From contig DAOUQA010000043.1 of assembly GCA_030625905.1 (NCBI GenBank), positions 1-13,191 on the forward strand: a stretch of 13,191 nucleotides of DNA, in the 5' to 3' direction. Origin of the DNA: Kiritimatiellales bacterium. Its GTDB lineage: Bacteria > Verrucomicrobiota > Kiritimatiellia > Kiritimatiellales > Pontiellaceae. This document shows positions 1-7,219 of the stretch, piece after piece. The notes under the pieces are model-generated. The model searched no databases. It saw only the letters and a program-made list of their open reading frames with translations, and had not been told where the DNA came from. Position 1 is the stretch's first letter. The number at the start of each line of letters is the position of its first letter. The position numbers were made by a program, and so were the translations under genes.

Positions 1-186
1 ATGGCCGAGGCCGCCGGGGAAAAGCTCCGCAACGAAGCCATGCAGGGTAGCGGCGGTAATATTCTCGTCGCCCTCGAAGCCGCCCAGAATCTCAACATCA
101 CCTCGATCGAGGTCTCCACTGTCGATCTGGACTTCCTCGACCTCAACGCCATGGCCGAAAAACTCGGTGCCGGATCGGGGGAGTAG
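1..186 (+). CDS. C-terminal end of a probable SPFH/flotillin-like membrane protein (partial)
   Basis: This frame is open from the first base and ends at TAG 184-186. The leading ATG may be an internal methionine, because the visible 61 residues look like the tail of a longer protein. The segment runs from an alanine/glutamate-rich helix (MAEAAGEKLRNEAM) through a glycine patch (QGSGGNILVALEAA) to a conserved-looking end (VSTVDLDFLDLNAMAEKLG). That layout, a charged helix and then a short compact C-terminus, is what I associate with SPFH/band-7 (flotillin, prohibitin-like) proteins, which form membrane-attached oligomeric assemblies. No SPFH core is inside the window, so this is recognition of the tail only. 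The 111-bp gap after it holds a small hairpin (CCGGC 224-228 with GCCGG 235-239) but no U-run. Confidence 0.4.
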   Translation: MAEAAGEKLRNEAMQGSGGNILVALEAAQNLNITSIEVSTVDLDFLDLNAMAEKLGAGSGE

Positions 187-297
187 CGCAAGACAAGATG
201 CGCCGGTAAATTTGTAGTTCCATCCGGCTTGAGTGCCGGGGGGCAAACCGGCATGCTCCCGCCTTTATTCACCTAGCAACTTAAGGAGAACGAGACT

Positions 298-579
298 ATG
301 GCACAGGCAGCGGCACGGCATATTTTAGTGGCAACGGAAGCGGATTGCGCGGATTTGAAACAGCAGATTGCGGATGGTGCGGATTTTGGCGAACTGGCAA
401 AGGCGCATTCAACGTGCCCGTCGGGCGCGCAGGGTGGGGCACTCGGAACCTTTGGGCCGGGGCAGATGGTGAAGGAATTCGATGAAGTCGTTTTCAGTGC
501 ACCCGTCGGCGAAGTGCAAGGGCCTGTGAAAACCCAGTTCGGCTACCACCTGTTGGAAGTCACGCATCGAGCGGACTAA
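298..579 (+). CDS. ppiC: Parvulin-type peptidyl-prolyl cis-trans isomerase (PpiC-like)
   Basis: A 93-residue single-domain parvulin that catalyses cis-trans isomerisation of peptide bonds before proline. It has no signal peptide or membrane segment, so it should be cytoplasmic. The whole chain matches the compact PpiC type: HILV at the start of strand 1, a helix with ADFGELAKAHSTCPS, the GGxLGxFGPGQMVKEFDEVVF block, and the terminal strand TQFGYHLLEV carrying the family's histidine. Its length equals that of E. coli PpiC (93 aa). The start at ATG 298 is supported by AAGGAGA at 283-289, nine bases upstream. The gene appears monocistronic: a hairpin-containing gap precedes it and a two-hairpin repeat follows. 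Confidence 0.93.
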   Translation: MAQAAARHILVATEADCADLKQQIADGADFGELAKAHSTCPSGAQGGALGTFGPGQMVKEFDEVVFSAPVGEVQGPVKTQFGYHLLEVTHRAD

Positions 580-597
580 AGAACCCGCTCGTCGGGC

Positions 598-671
598 GTT
601 GTAGCGGCGCTTCTTAGAAGCGCTCTTTGAACACCCCCGCCTCCAGCGGCTCTGAGAGCCGCCTCTACAAC
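598..671. repeat. 74-bp two-hairpin intergenic repeat with terminal inverted repeats
   Basis: This element sits between the convergent ppiC and ruvB. The ends are a perfect inverted pair, GTTGTAG (598-604) and CTACAAC (665-671). Inside are two near-perfect hairpins with one-base loops: GCGCTTCT/AGAAGCGC (607-623) and GCGGCTCT/AGAGCCGC (646-662). Neither has a U-run, so a simple terminator is not the obvious reading, although it lies where two transcripts meet. The arrangement of two imperfectly related palindromes facing each other is REPIN-like. The element at 7035-7117 shares the TGTAG-plus-GC-hairpin design. Confidence 0.6.
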
Positions 672-680
672 GAATCACAT

Positions 681-1667
<987 letters not shown>

Positions 1668-1697
1668 AATCGCGGCGTATCAAACCGTTTTTTTAGA

Positions 1698-1749
1698 CCA
1701 GATTACAGGATTAACTAGATTCAAATCCTGAATATCCTGTTATCCCGTC
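1698..1749. repeat. AATCCTG-type dispersed repeat between ruvA and ruvB
   Basis: An AT-rich stretch of imperfectly repeated units (AATCCTG, AATATCCTGT, TATCCCGTC) filling the ruvA-ruvB gap. CAGGATT (1706-1712) and AATCCTG (1724-1730) form a 7-bp hairpin. Its composition is clearly unlike the flanking coding sequence, and it resembles the stretch at 11757-11803 upstream of prfA, where the unit reads AATCTGTG. It may fold in the ruvAB transcript, but no specific function can be assigned. Confidence 0.5.
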
Positions 1750-1753
1750 AAAA

Positions 1754-2347
1754 CTATTTCGTGAGCGCCAGTCGGATGAGATCTTCAACGGTCATTTTTG
1801 GGGTGAGCTTGATGGCAACGGATTTAATCATTTTCTGGGCATCGTCGAGCTTGTAGCCAAGGGCCCCGAGGGCGAGGGCGGCGTCACGCAGGCGGTGGTC
1901 GCCGAGTTCGCCTTCGCCACCGGCGAGGGCGTCGAGCTGTTCGCCCTTGGTGAATTTATCGCGCAGTTCGACGATGATGCGTTCAGCGGTCTTTTTGCCG
2001 ATGCCTGAAATGGAGGAGATGCGCTTGATGTCGCCATTGATGAGCGCGGTCTTGAGCTCGCGCACCGGTAGGCCGGAGAGGGCGCTGATGGCGAGCTTGG
2101 GGCCGACTCCGCTGATGGTGAGCAGTCGGATGAACATTTCGCGCTCTTCTTCGGCGAGGAAGCCGAATAGTTTTTGGTCGGCATCGGTGATATGGTGGTA
2201 GGTCAGGATGCGGCAGGGCTCCCCTTCCGGCGGGAGACGGTCGTAGCTACAGAGTGGGATGAAAACCTCGTAGCCAACGCCGCCGACATCCATGATGACG
2301 CGGGCGGGTTGCTTGTGGTCGAGTTTGCCTTCGAGAAAAGTAATCAT
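1754..2347 (-). CDS. ruvA: Holliday junction DNA-binding protein RuvA
   Basis: RuvA binds the four-way DNA junction as a tetramer and loads RuvB rings on opposite arms. The 197-residue chain has all three family domains. The N-terminal OB fold starts MITFLEGKL and includes VGGVGYEV. The helix-hairpin-helix domain carries two HhH motifs, ISGVGPKLA and ISGIGKKTAERI. After an acidic linker (GGEGELGDH), the small C-terminal domain III (LRDAALALGALGY to LIRLALTK) contacts RuvB. The start is the family-typical MI. The gene is first in ruvA-ruvB; ruvC is not adjacent. The 103 bp upstream of the start separates it from the PaaX-like cassette, so its promoter should lie there, but I could not pick one with confidence. 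Confidence 0.96.
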   Translation of the reverse strand: MITFLEGKLDHKQPARVIMDVGGVGYEVFIPLCSYDRLPPEGEPCRILTYHHITDADQKLFGFLAEEEREMFIRLLTISGVGPKLAISALSGLPVRELKTALINGDIKRISSISGIGKKTAERIIVELRDKFTKGEQLDALAGGEGELGDHRLRDAALALGALGYKLDDAQKMIKSVAIKLTPKMTVEDLIRLALTK

Positions 2348-2450
2348 GGCCGCCCATGTTGCCGCAAGCGGGAGGGGAAATACAGCCCTTTTTCACGGGA
2401 CGTGTTTTTTGACCCCGGAAGGAGGTCGCTACCGGGTTCAATATCGCTTG

Positions 2451-2492
2451 GTGTTACATCCATTGCGACGGCCGTTAGCCTGGGTGTAACAC
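2451..2492. repeat. Left copy of 42-bp palindrome at the PaaX-like cassette
   Basis: The palindrome is centred between 2471 and 2472. The outer arms are GTGTTACA (2451-2458) and TGTAACAC (2485-2492), perfect over 8 bp, with CCA/TGG just inside, and a perfect core ACGGCCGT (2468-2475). It matches the right copy at 32 of 42 positions in direct comparison and 31 of 42 when inverted. It overlaps the last codons of the PaaX-like gene (stop at 2475-2477), so this copy is partly coding. Confidence 0.8.
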
Positions 2493-3302
2493 TCCTGTTT
2501 GCCTGTCGATTTCTGAAAACAGCGTTTGGTTCAGTATTTGCACCTGTTGGCCAAGGTAGTCTTTGGGATGTAGCTCGCGCGGAAGCAGTGGATCTTCAGT
2601 CATTGCGGCGTGGTAGGCGTCTAGCGACATTCTCAACAGTTCGGCGATTTCGTCCCGGGAATGATTCCGGGATCGGAGCTGTTCGATGTTCTTCTCCATT
2701 ATGGAGCAGTAGTGCTCTTGAATGCCTCGGAGGCGTTCGAAGTTCCATGCATCCTCGACGACTCTATTATTCGAAAGTCCCAGAACGGTTCTAGATTCGA
2801 AAAGATAGGCAAAGGCTCCAATGCTGGCGACGGTGGAGAGGTCGTCGAAATCAGGGCGAATATCTTCCGATGTGATCCAGACGCTTTGTTGAAGACAACC
2901 CATGCGCTTTCTTTTGAGGACCTGCCGGAGTACATTCCTGTATTTTCGATCTACCTCCGGCACGTCGTATACCAACAGGTACCAGAGCTTGTTCCATGGG
3001 CGGTTCCATAGTTTTTCTGCATGGAAATAGGCTGGCATCAGCTCCCGACCTGTTTCAGTCAGTCTGAGCTGCGGCGTTGCACCCCCTTTGTTGCGCCAAA
3101 CCACCAACCCTTGTTTTTGGAGTCGGCTGGATGCGGTTCGGTAGGCGGCGTTGCTTGGGTAGCACGAACGGTTCAGCACGCCCCATCCACCTTTGCAAAG
3201 GAACAATGCCGTGAGGTCGAGCAGTTCCATGAACTCAAGCCCGGCGCGTCTTCGAACAACGGGCCAGCTGATATCCGGATGGTGGAAGCTTTGCCAAACC
3301 AT
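2475..3302 (-). CDS. PaaX-like transcriptional regulator (winged helix plus Cas2-like domain)
   Basis: A 275-residue protein with the three-part layout of PaaX-family regulators, the GntR-like repressors named for phenylacetate degradation. An N-terminal winged-helix region covers about residues 25-95 (LLDLTALFLCKGGW, AAYRTASSRLQKQGLV, LRLTETGREL). A ferredoxin-like, Cas2-related middle domain covers about 100-185 (WNRPWNKLWYLLVYDVPE, LKRKRMGCLQQSVWIT). The C-terminal helical part ends with the PaaX-type motif DPLLPRELHPKDYLG near 237-251. No phenylacetate genes are nearby, so the classical role is unlikely. The right palindrome lies 6 bp upstream of the start, suiting autorepression. There is no Shine-Dalgarno before ATG 3302; Met25 is an alternative start. 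Whether it acts as a regulator, or as a nuclease-like factor on its own palindromes, cannot be told from sequence. Confidence 0.8.
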   Translation of the reverse strand: MVWQSFHHPDISWPVVRRRAGLEFMELLDLTALFLCKGGWGVLNRSCYPSNAAYRTASSRLQKQGLVVWRNKGGATPQLRLTETGRELMPAYFHAEKLWNRPWNKLWYLLVYDVPEVDRKYRNVLRQVLKRKRMGCLQQSVWITSEDIRPDFDDLSTVASIGAFAYLFESRTVLGLSNNRVVEDAWNFERLRGIQEHYCSIMEKNIEQLRSRNHSRDEIAELLRMSLDAYHAAMTEDPLLPRELHPKDYLGQQVQILNQTLFSEIDRQTGVLHPG

Positions 3303-3308
3303 GTGGGA

Positions 3309-3350
3309 GTGTTACATCTAAAGGGACGGCCGTCAATATGGATGTAACAA
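3309..3350. repeat. Right copy of 42-bp palindrome, upstream of the PaaX-like start
   Basis: The palindrome is centred between 3329 and 3330. The arms TGTTACATC (3310-3318) and GATGTAACA (3341-3349) pair perfectly over 9 bp, and the core ACGGCCGT (3326-3333) is identical to the left copy. It lies 6 bp upstream of the PaaX-like ATG, exactly where an operator would sit. It is also 76-112 bp upstream of the two possible bipA starts, so it could influence both divergent genes. Confidence 0.8.
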
Positions 3351-3462
3351 TTAGATGAGATGAACACAGGTTGATCGACGTTGGAACACAAACCGGGAAA
3401 AGGTTGCATTCCGGAGGGAAAGCTATATGTTCGCCGCTCATTTTTCTTTTGGAGAAAACCCC

Positions 3463-5274
3463 ATGCCCCAGGAAATCAGGAATATTGCGATTATTGCGCA
3501 TGTCGACCACGGCAAAACCACGCTTGTCGACGAGATTATCAAGCAGGCGCACCTTTTTCGCGACAATGAGGATATGCAGGAGTGCATGCTCGACAGCAAT
3601 GACCTTGAGCGCGAGCGCGGGATTACGATCCTTTCAAAAAACATCAGCGTCAACTACAAGGGAGTGAAAATCAACGTGATCGACACCCCCGGCCATAGCG
3701 ACTTTGGCGGCCAGGTGGAGCGCGTGCTGAATCTGGCCGACGGCGTGCTGCTTTTGGTCGATGCGGCGGAGGGGCCGATGCCGCAGACGCGTTTCGTGCT
3801 CGACAAGGCATTGGAGCTGGACCTCAAGGCGGTCGTGATCATCAACAAGATCGACAAGCCCGACGCACGCCCTGACACCATCCACGATAAGGTATTCGAC
3901 CTGTTTGTGGAGCTCGATGCCAACGATGACCAGCTCGACTTCCCGATGCTCTATTGCAGCGGCAAGGATGGTTGGGCGGATACGGAACTTGATGGCCCGC
4001 GCGGTTCGATTCTGCCGCTGATGGATGCGATCCTCGAACATATCCCTGCGCCGGAAGTGCGCGAAGGGCCGATGCAGATGCAGGTGACTTCGCTGGACTA
4101 CAACGATTATGTGGGACGGATTGGCGTGGGGCGCGTGTATCGCGGGACACTCGACATGACCACGCCGCTCATGCGTGTGCGCCGTGATGGTGCGCAGAAT
4201 CCCACTCAGATCAAGCAACTGTTCACCTTTGAGGGAATGGGTCGTTCCGAAGTCGATGAAGTGCCCTGCGGTGACCTTTGCGCGATTGTCGGCATTCCCG
4301 ACATCGATATCGGCGACTGCATTACCGACTTGGAACATCCCGAGGCGCTTCCGCCAATCAGCATTGACCAGCCGACGCTTTCGATGGTGTTCACGGTCAA
4401 CGATTCGCCATTTTTCGGGAAGGACGGGAAGTATGTCACCAGCCGTCATTTGCGCGAACGGTTACTCAAGGAGACCGAGCGCGATGTGGCGCTGCATGTG
4501 GACGATAGCGCCGGCGATTCATTCAAGGTGAGCGGCCGTGGTGTGTTGCACCTCTCGATCCTGATCGAAACCATGCGCCGCGAAGGCTTTGAAATGTCCG
4601 TGGCTCAGCCGCAGGTCATCCTTAAGGAAAAGCATGGAAAGAAAGAGGAGCCTATCGAAATCCTGTATGTGGATGTGCCGAACGAGCATGCCGGAAAGGC
4701 GATCGAGCTGGCCGGCATGCGCAAGGGTGAAATGGTCGATATGGAGCAGCATGGCCTGCGCAAGAGGATCCGCTTTGAGATTCCCACCCGCGGCTTGATC
4801 GGCCTGCGCAGCAAGATGCTCACAGTGACAGCCGGTGAAGCCATCGTGACGCACCGCTTCCTGCACTACGAACCGTTTAAAGGATCGCTCCAGCAACGCA
4901 ACAATGGCGTGCTGATTTCGCAGGGAAAGGGTGCGGCAGTCGCCTTTGCCATTGATGCGCTCCAGCAACGCGGCATCTTTTTTGTCGATCCGGGCGAGGA
5001 GTGCTACGAGGGAATGATTTTGGCCGAGCATTGCATCGACAAGGATTTGGTCGTGAACATTCAGAAGGCTAAACAGCTTACGAACATGCGTGCTTCTGGC
5101 ACCGACCGGGCAATGAAGATTGCCCCTGCGCAGGTCAAGAGCTTGGAGGAGGCTCTTGAATACATCGCCGCCGACGAACTGGTGGAAATCACCCCCAATC
5201 ACATTCGCTTGCGCAAAAAAATGCTTGGCGAAATCGAGCGCAAGCGCGCCGGTCGGCAGAAGTCCAACGACTGA
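3463..5274 (+). CDS. typA: Ribosome-associated translational GTPase BipA/TypA
   Basis: BipA/TypA is an EF-G-like GTPase that binds the ribosome and supports 50S assembly and growth under stress, including cold. From ATG 3463 the protein has 603 residues, typical for the family. GTPase motifs are G1 AHVDHGKT (12-19), switch I RERGIT (50-55), G3 DTPGHSDF (74-81), G4 NKID (128-131) and G5 SGKDG (166-170). They are followed by an EF-Tu-like domain 2, EF-G-like domains III and V, and the BipA-specific C-terminal domain (GTDRAMKIAPA, ITPNHIRLRKK). The start is chosen because GGAG at 3451-3454 lies 8 bases upstream and MPQEIRNIAI begins like other BipA proteins. An in-frame ATG at 3427 also has GGAGGG nine bases upstream and would add 12 residues. 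Confidence 0.96.
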   Translation: MPQEIRNIAIIAHVDHGKTTLVDEIIKQAHLFRDNEDMQECMLDSNDLERERGITILSKNISVNYKGVKINVIDTPGHSDFGGQVERVLNLADGVLLLVDAAEGPMPQTRFVLDKALELDLKAVVIINKIDKPDARPDTIHDKVFDLFVELDANDDQLDFPMLYCSGKDGWADTELDGPRGSILPLMDAILEHIPAPEVREGPMQMQVTSLDYNDYVGRIGVGRVYRGTLDMTTPLMRVRRDGAQNPTQIKQLFTFEGMGRSEVDEVPCGDLCAIVGIPDIDIGDCITDLEHPEALPPISIDQPTLSMVFTVNDSPFFGKDGKYVTSRHLRERLLKETERDVALHVDDSAGDSFKVSGRGVLHLSILIETMRREGFEMSVAQPQVILKEKHGKKEEPIEILYVDVPNEHAGKAIELAGMRKGEMVDMEQHGLRKRIRFEIPTRGLIGLRSKMLTVTAGEAIVTHRFLHYEPFKGSLQQRNNGVLISQGKGAAVAFAIDALQQRGIFFVDPGEECYEGMILAEHCIDKDLVVNIQKAKQLTNMRASGTDRAMKIAPAQVKSLEEALEYIAADELVEITPNHIRLRKKMLGEIERKRAGRQKSND

Positions 5275-5297
5275 ATCTGTAAAGCCGTCGTTTTTCA

Positions 5298-5325
5298 TTG
5301 CTTATATGAAAACAAATTATATTAT
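5298..5325 (+). promoter_or_regulatory. Probable sigma-70-type promoter of the RRM protein gene
   Basis: TTGCTT (5298-5303) and TATTAT (5320-5325) are separated by 16 bp in an AT-rich patch right after bipA. Transcription from here would give a leader of roughly 110 nt before ATG 5442. The fit to consensus is moderate, and TATATT two bases earlier is an alternative -10. Confidence 0.35.
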
Positions 5326-5365
5326 TTCCTGCTGAGTTCATTCAGAAGGTCTTCATGGATCGTCG

Positions 5366-5385
5366 CGGGCATCACGGGATGCCCG
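5366..5385 (+). promoter_or_regulatory. Stable hairpin in the leader of the RRM protein mRNA
   Basis: CGGGCATC (5366-5373) and GATGCCCG (5378-5385) form a perfect 8-bp GC-rich stem with a 4-base loop, about 57 bases upstream of the start codon. There is no U-run, so it is not a terminator for bipA. It could stabilise the leader or act as a temperature-responsive or self-binding element; the role is inference. Confidence 0.45.
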
Positions 5386-5441
5386 GCAAGCCGAACGAGT
5401 CGGGACGGACGCAGGGCGCTGAATGGCAGAGAGAGAGAAAA

Positions 5442-5813
5442 ATGGAAAGTAGACTATACGTAGGGAATCTATCCTATAGTTCCACCGAAGGCGACCTTGA
5501 AGATCTATTCAAACAGGCCGGAACCGTCGTCAAATGCGAGCTGATGCTCGATAAGTTCACCAGCCGTTCCCGCGGGTTTGCCTTTGTTGAAATGGGCACC
5601 CCGGAAGAAGCGAACAAGGCGGTTGAGATGTTTAATGAGCAGGACCTGCAGGGTCGTAACCTGCGCGTCAACATTGCGCGTCCGCGCGAAGAACGTCCCC
5701 CTCGCCGTGATGGCGGTGGCGGTGGCGGAGGCGGCGGCTACGGCGGAGGCCGTGGTGGTGGCGGAGGCGGCGGCGGAGGCCGTGGCGGATATGGTGGCGG
5801 CGATCGTTACTAA
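5442..5813 (+). CDS. RRM-domain RNA-binding protein with glycine-rich tail
   Basis: A 123-residue RNA-binding protein. One RNA-recognition motif fills residues 1-80, with RNP2 LYVGNL (5-10) and RNP1 RGFAFVEM (44-51); the aromatics that stack on RNA bases (Tyr6, Phe46, Phe48) are present. An arginine/proline hinge (ARPREERPPRRDG) leads into a tail almost entirely of glycine with Arg and Tyr, ending GGDRY. The same layout occurs in cyanobacterial Rbp proteins and plant glycine-rich RNA-binding proteins, several of which are cold-induced RNA chaperones. ATG 5442 is chosen over the in-frame ATG 5355 because the RRM begins MESRLYVGNL and a purine-rich run precedes it. The tail is coded by GGC/GGT/GGA repeats, a natural spot for length variation. 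Confidence 0.93.
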   Translation: MESRLYVGNLSYSSTEGDLEDLFKQAGTVVKCELMLDKFTSRSRGFAFVEMGTPEEANKAVEMFNEQDLQGRNLRVNIARPREERPPRRDGGGGGGGGGYGGGRGGGGGGGGGRGGYGGGDRY

Positions 5814-5832
5814 TCCAACCCCGTAAAACTTT

Positions 5833-5865
5833 AAAAAAGCCCGTGCCTTGCGCGGGCTTTTTTAT
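5833..5865. terminator. Bidirectional hairpin terminator between the RRM gene and carbonic anhydrase
   Basis: AAAAAAGCCCG rises into a GC stem (GCCCGTG with CGCGGGC, one G-U pair, 5-base loop) and is followed by a T-run (CTTTTTTATTTT). The A-run on one side and T-run on the other make it work on both strands. It sits between the stop of the RRM gene (5813) and the stop of the converging carbonic anhydrase (5867). Confidence 0.9.
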
Positions 5866-5866
5866 T

Positions 5867-6469
5867 TTAGGGGGGAGCGCTCGCACACACGTTGAGATTC
5901 TTGAGCAGCCCGTCTTCGAGGCGGTAGATCCAGCCGTGGACGGTTAGCTTCTGTCCCGTTTCCCATGCATTTTCAACCGCAGTGAAGTTGCAGACATTGG
6001 CAACCTGCTCGATAACGTTGAGTTCGCAAAGGCGATCCTTCCGTTTTTCCGGATCTTCGATAGCGTCAAGCCGTTCGCGGTGGTAGCGGTAGACATCACG
6101 GATGTGCCGCAGCCAGTTGTCGATGAGGCCGTGATTGTGGGATTCCATGGCGGCCTTTATGCCGCCGCAACCATAGTGGCCGCAAACGATGATGTGCTTC
6201 ACCTTCAGCACCTCGACGGCATATTGGATGACCGAGAGGCAGTTGAGGTCGGTGTGGACGACGACGTTGGCGATATTGCGGTGAACGAACACCTCGCCGG
6301 GGGGGAGGGCGACGATCTCATTGGCCGGTACGCGGCTATCGGAGCAACCAATCCACAGATACTCCGGGGTCTGTTGTTTCGACAGTTCTTCAAAAAACCC
6401 GGGTTGCTCCTGCTCAATCTGTTTCGCCCATTGGCGGTTGTTTTCAAAGAGACCATTCAACTCATTCAT
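5867..6469 (-). CDS. can: Beta-class carbonic anhydrase (Can type)
   Basis: A zinc enzyme that interconverts CO2 and bicarbonate, supplying bicarbonate to carboxylases in the cytoplasm. From ATG 6469 the protein has 200 residues. The zinc ligands and active-site pair are all visible: Cys42, Asp44 and Arg46 in CSDSR, and His98 and Cys101 in CGHYGCGG. These numbers coincide with E. coli Can, which strongly supports this start (MNELNGLFENN) over the upstream in-frame ATG at 6535. Other family blocks are PGEVFVHRNIAN, TDLNCLSVIQYAVEVL, NNWL-like DNWLRHIRDV and the end WIYRLEDGLL. It is shorter than E. coli Can at the C-terminus, ending soon after NLNVCA. It reads toward the RRM gene and shares its terminator. 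Confidence 0.95.
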   Translation of the reverse strand: MNELNGLFENNRQWAKQIEQEQPGFFEELSKQQTPEYLWIGCSDSRVPANEIVALPPGEVFVHRNIANVVVHTDLNCLSVIQYAVEVLKVKHIIVCGHYGCGGIKAAMESHNHGLIDNWLRHIRDVYRYHRERLDAIEDPEKRKDRLCELNVIEQVANVCNFTAVENAWETGQKLTVHGWIYRLEDGLLKNLNVCASAPP

Positions 6470-6600
6470 GCCGCCAATATTTCCAATCTCTGAAAGAAAC
6501 ACCAGCCGAAAGTTACAATCTCTGAGAACCGGCATTTATTCCAGTGTACTTTAACTCGCTTTATTTGCATGCTGTTCCCTCAAAACAATAAGGGGGTGTT

Positions 6601-6939
6601 ATGAAATGGATCGGTTTATTGGGGTTGATGTTGGCTTTTCTTCTTCCGGCGGGTGCCGCCCCCGCTCATGTGGACTTTGAGCGGAAGTGGATTTTTCCGC
6701 AGGATCTGGGTGGGCTGAAATACGTGATCTCGGAAAAGTTCGAGGAAACCGACTTTGGCTACAGGATCATCTATCGCGCCGGCGAATCCTTCGAGGCCGA
6801 GATTAACGTCTACGATCTCGGGCAGGAGTCGATCCCCAGCGGCTACAAAGAGCAGATCCCAGAAATCGAAAAGGTGGAGGAGTGGGCGAAACATCCGGAC
6901 CGGCGCGCATTGTTCGACCAGTTGTTGATTGTGGAATAA
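6601..6939 (+). CDS. Small secreted protein of unknown function
   Basis: A 112-residue protein that I do not recognise with confidence. A clear signal peptide occupies about residues 1-20 (MKWIGLLGLMLAFLLPAGAA), with probable cleavage in the AGAAPA stretch. The mature part is mixed alpha/beta and acidic, with strands such as FGYRIIYRAGESFEAEINVYDLG and then a charged helix (EIEKVEEWAKHPDRRALFDQLL). It ends abruptly at LIVE. The sense of a beta domain cut off after one helix fits either a small secreted domain or the N-terminal part of a longer ancestor. The start is supported by AAGGGGGTG at 6589-6597. It is divergent from carbonic anhydrase. Confidence 0.7.
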   Translation: MKWIGLLGLMLAFLLPAGAAPAHVDFERKWIFPQDLGGLKYVISEKFEETDFGYRIIYRAGESFEAEINVYDLGQESIPSGYKEQIPEIEKVEEWAKHPDRRALFDQLLIVE

Positions 6940-7034
6940 AAAAAGTCCATGCCCAAATTTCGGGGAAAGAAGAAGTCGTGTTGTCGGCAAACCCAGGCCG
7001 GTGTGGTGCCGGGGTGCCGTTCCTTGCAGTCACT

Positions 7035-7117
7035 GCTGTCGTTCCGACAGCCTCGCTTCGCGTCCATTCTTATGGAGCCGGTTGCGCGTTCCCGCAGACG
7101 GGAAGCGCGCGCTACAT
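7035..7117. repeat. Two-hairpin intergenic repeat downstream of the secreted-protein gene
   Basis: Two stems sit in the gap between the 6601-6939 gene and hcp. GCTGTCG (7035-7041) pairs with CGACAGC (7045-7051) around TTC. GCGCGTTCCCG (7084-7094) pairs with CGGGAA-GCGCGC (7099-7110) with a one-base bulge. Read on the minus strand, the second stem begins TGTAGCGCGCG, similar to the TTGTAGCGGCG and TTGTAGAGGCG entries of the 598-671 element. A shared repeat family is plausible but the two are strongly diverged. The rest of 6940-7165 shows no gene. Confidence 0.5.
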
Positions 7118-7165
7118 CTGCTTTTCACCAACCCATTGTCTTCTTCCGGAATTGGGACATGAACC

Positions 7166-7197
7166 AAAAAAAGCGCCCCGGATTCCGGGACGCTTTT
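7166..7197 (-). terminator. Rho-independent terminator of hcp
   Basis: On the minus strand this reads AAAAGCG, A/C mismatch, CCCGG stem, ATT loop, complementary arm and then a seven-T run. It lies 23 bp past the hcp stop codon. Confidence 0.9.
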
Positions 7198-7219
7198 GGG
7201 TCGGCAAGAGCTTCTGCCC

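Larger units (their letters stand above)
2451..3350. mobile_element. 900-bp cassette: PaaX-like gene framed by two 42-bp palindromes (putative element)
   Basis: One gene (2475-3302, minus) is enclosed by two copies of a 42-bp palindrome at 2451-2492 and 3309-3350. The inner edges form a perfect 11-bp inverted repeat: GGAGTGTTACA at 3306-3316 and its complement at 2485-2495. The left copy overlaps the gene's 3' end and supplies its stop codon; the right copy sits 6 bp upstream of the start codon. Repeats this tightly fitted to one gene suggest a transferable or self-regulating unit. No target-site duplication is visible, and no known transposase domain is recognised, so mobility is inference. 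Confidence 0.4.

Noticed and set aside
224..239. Terminator after the SPFH-like gene
   Set aside because: The CCGGC/GCCGG stem has only five pairs and is followed by a G-run, not a U-run.
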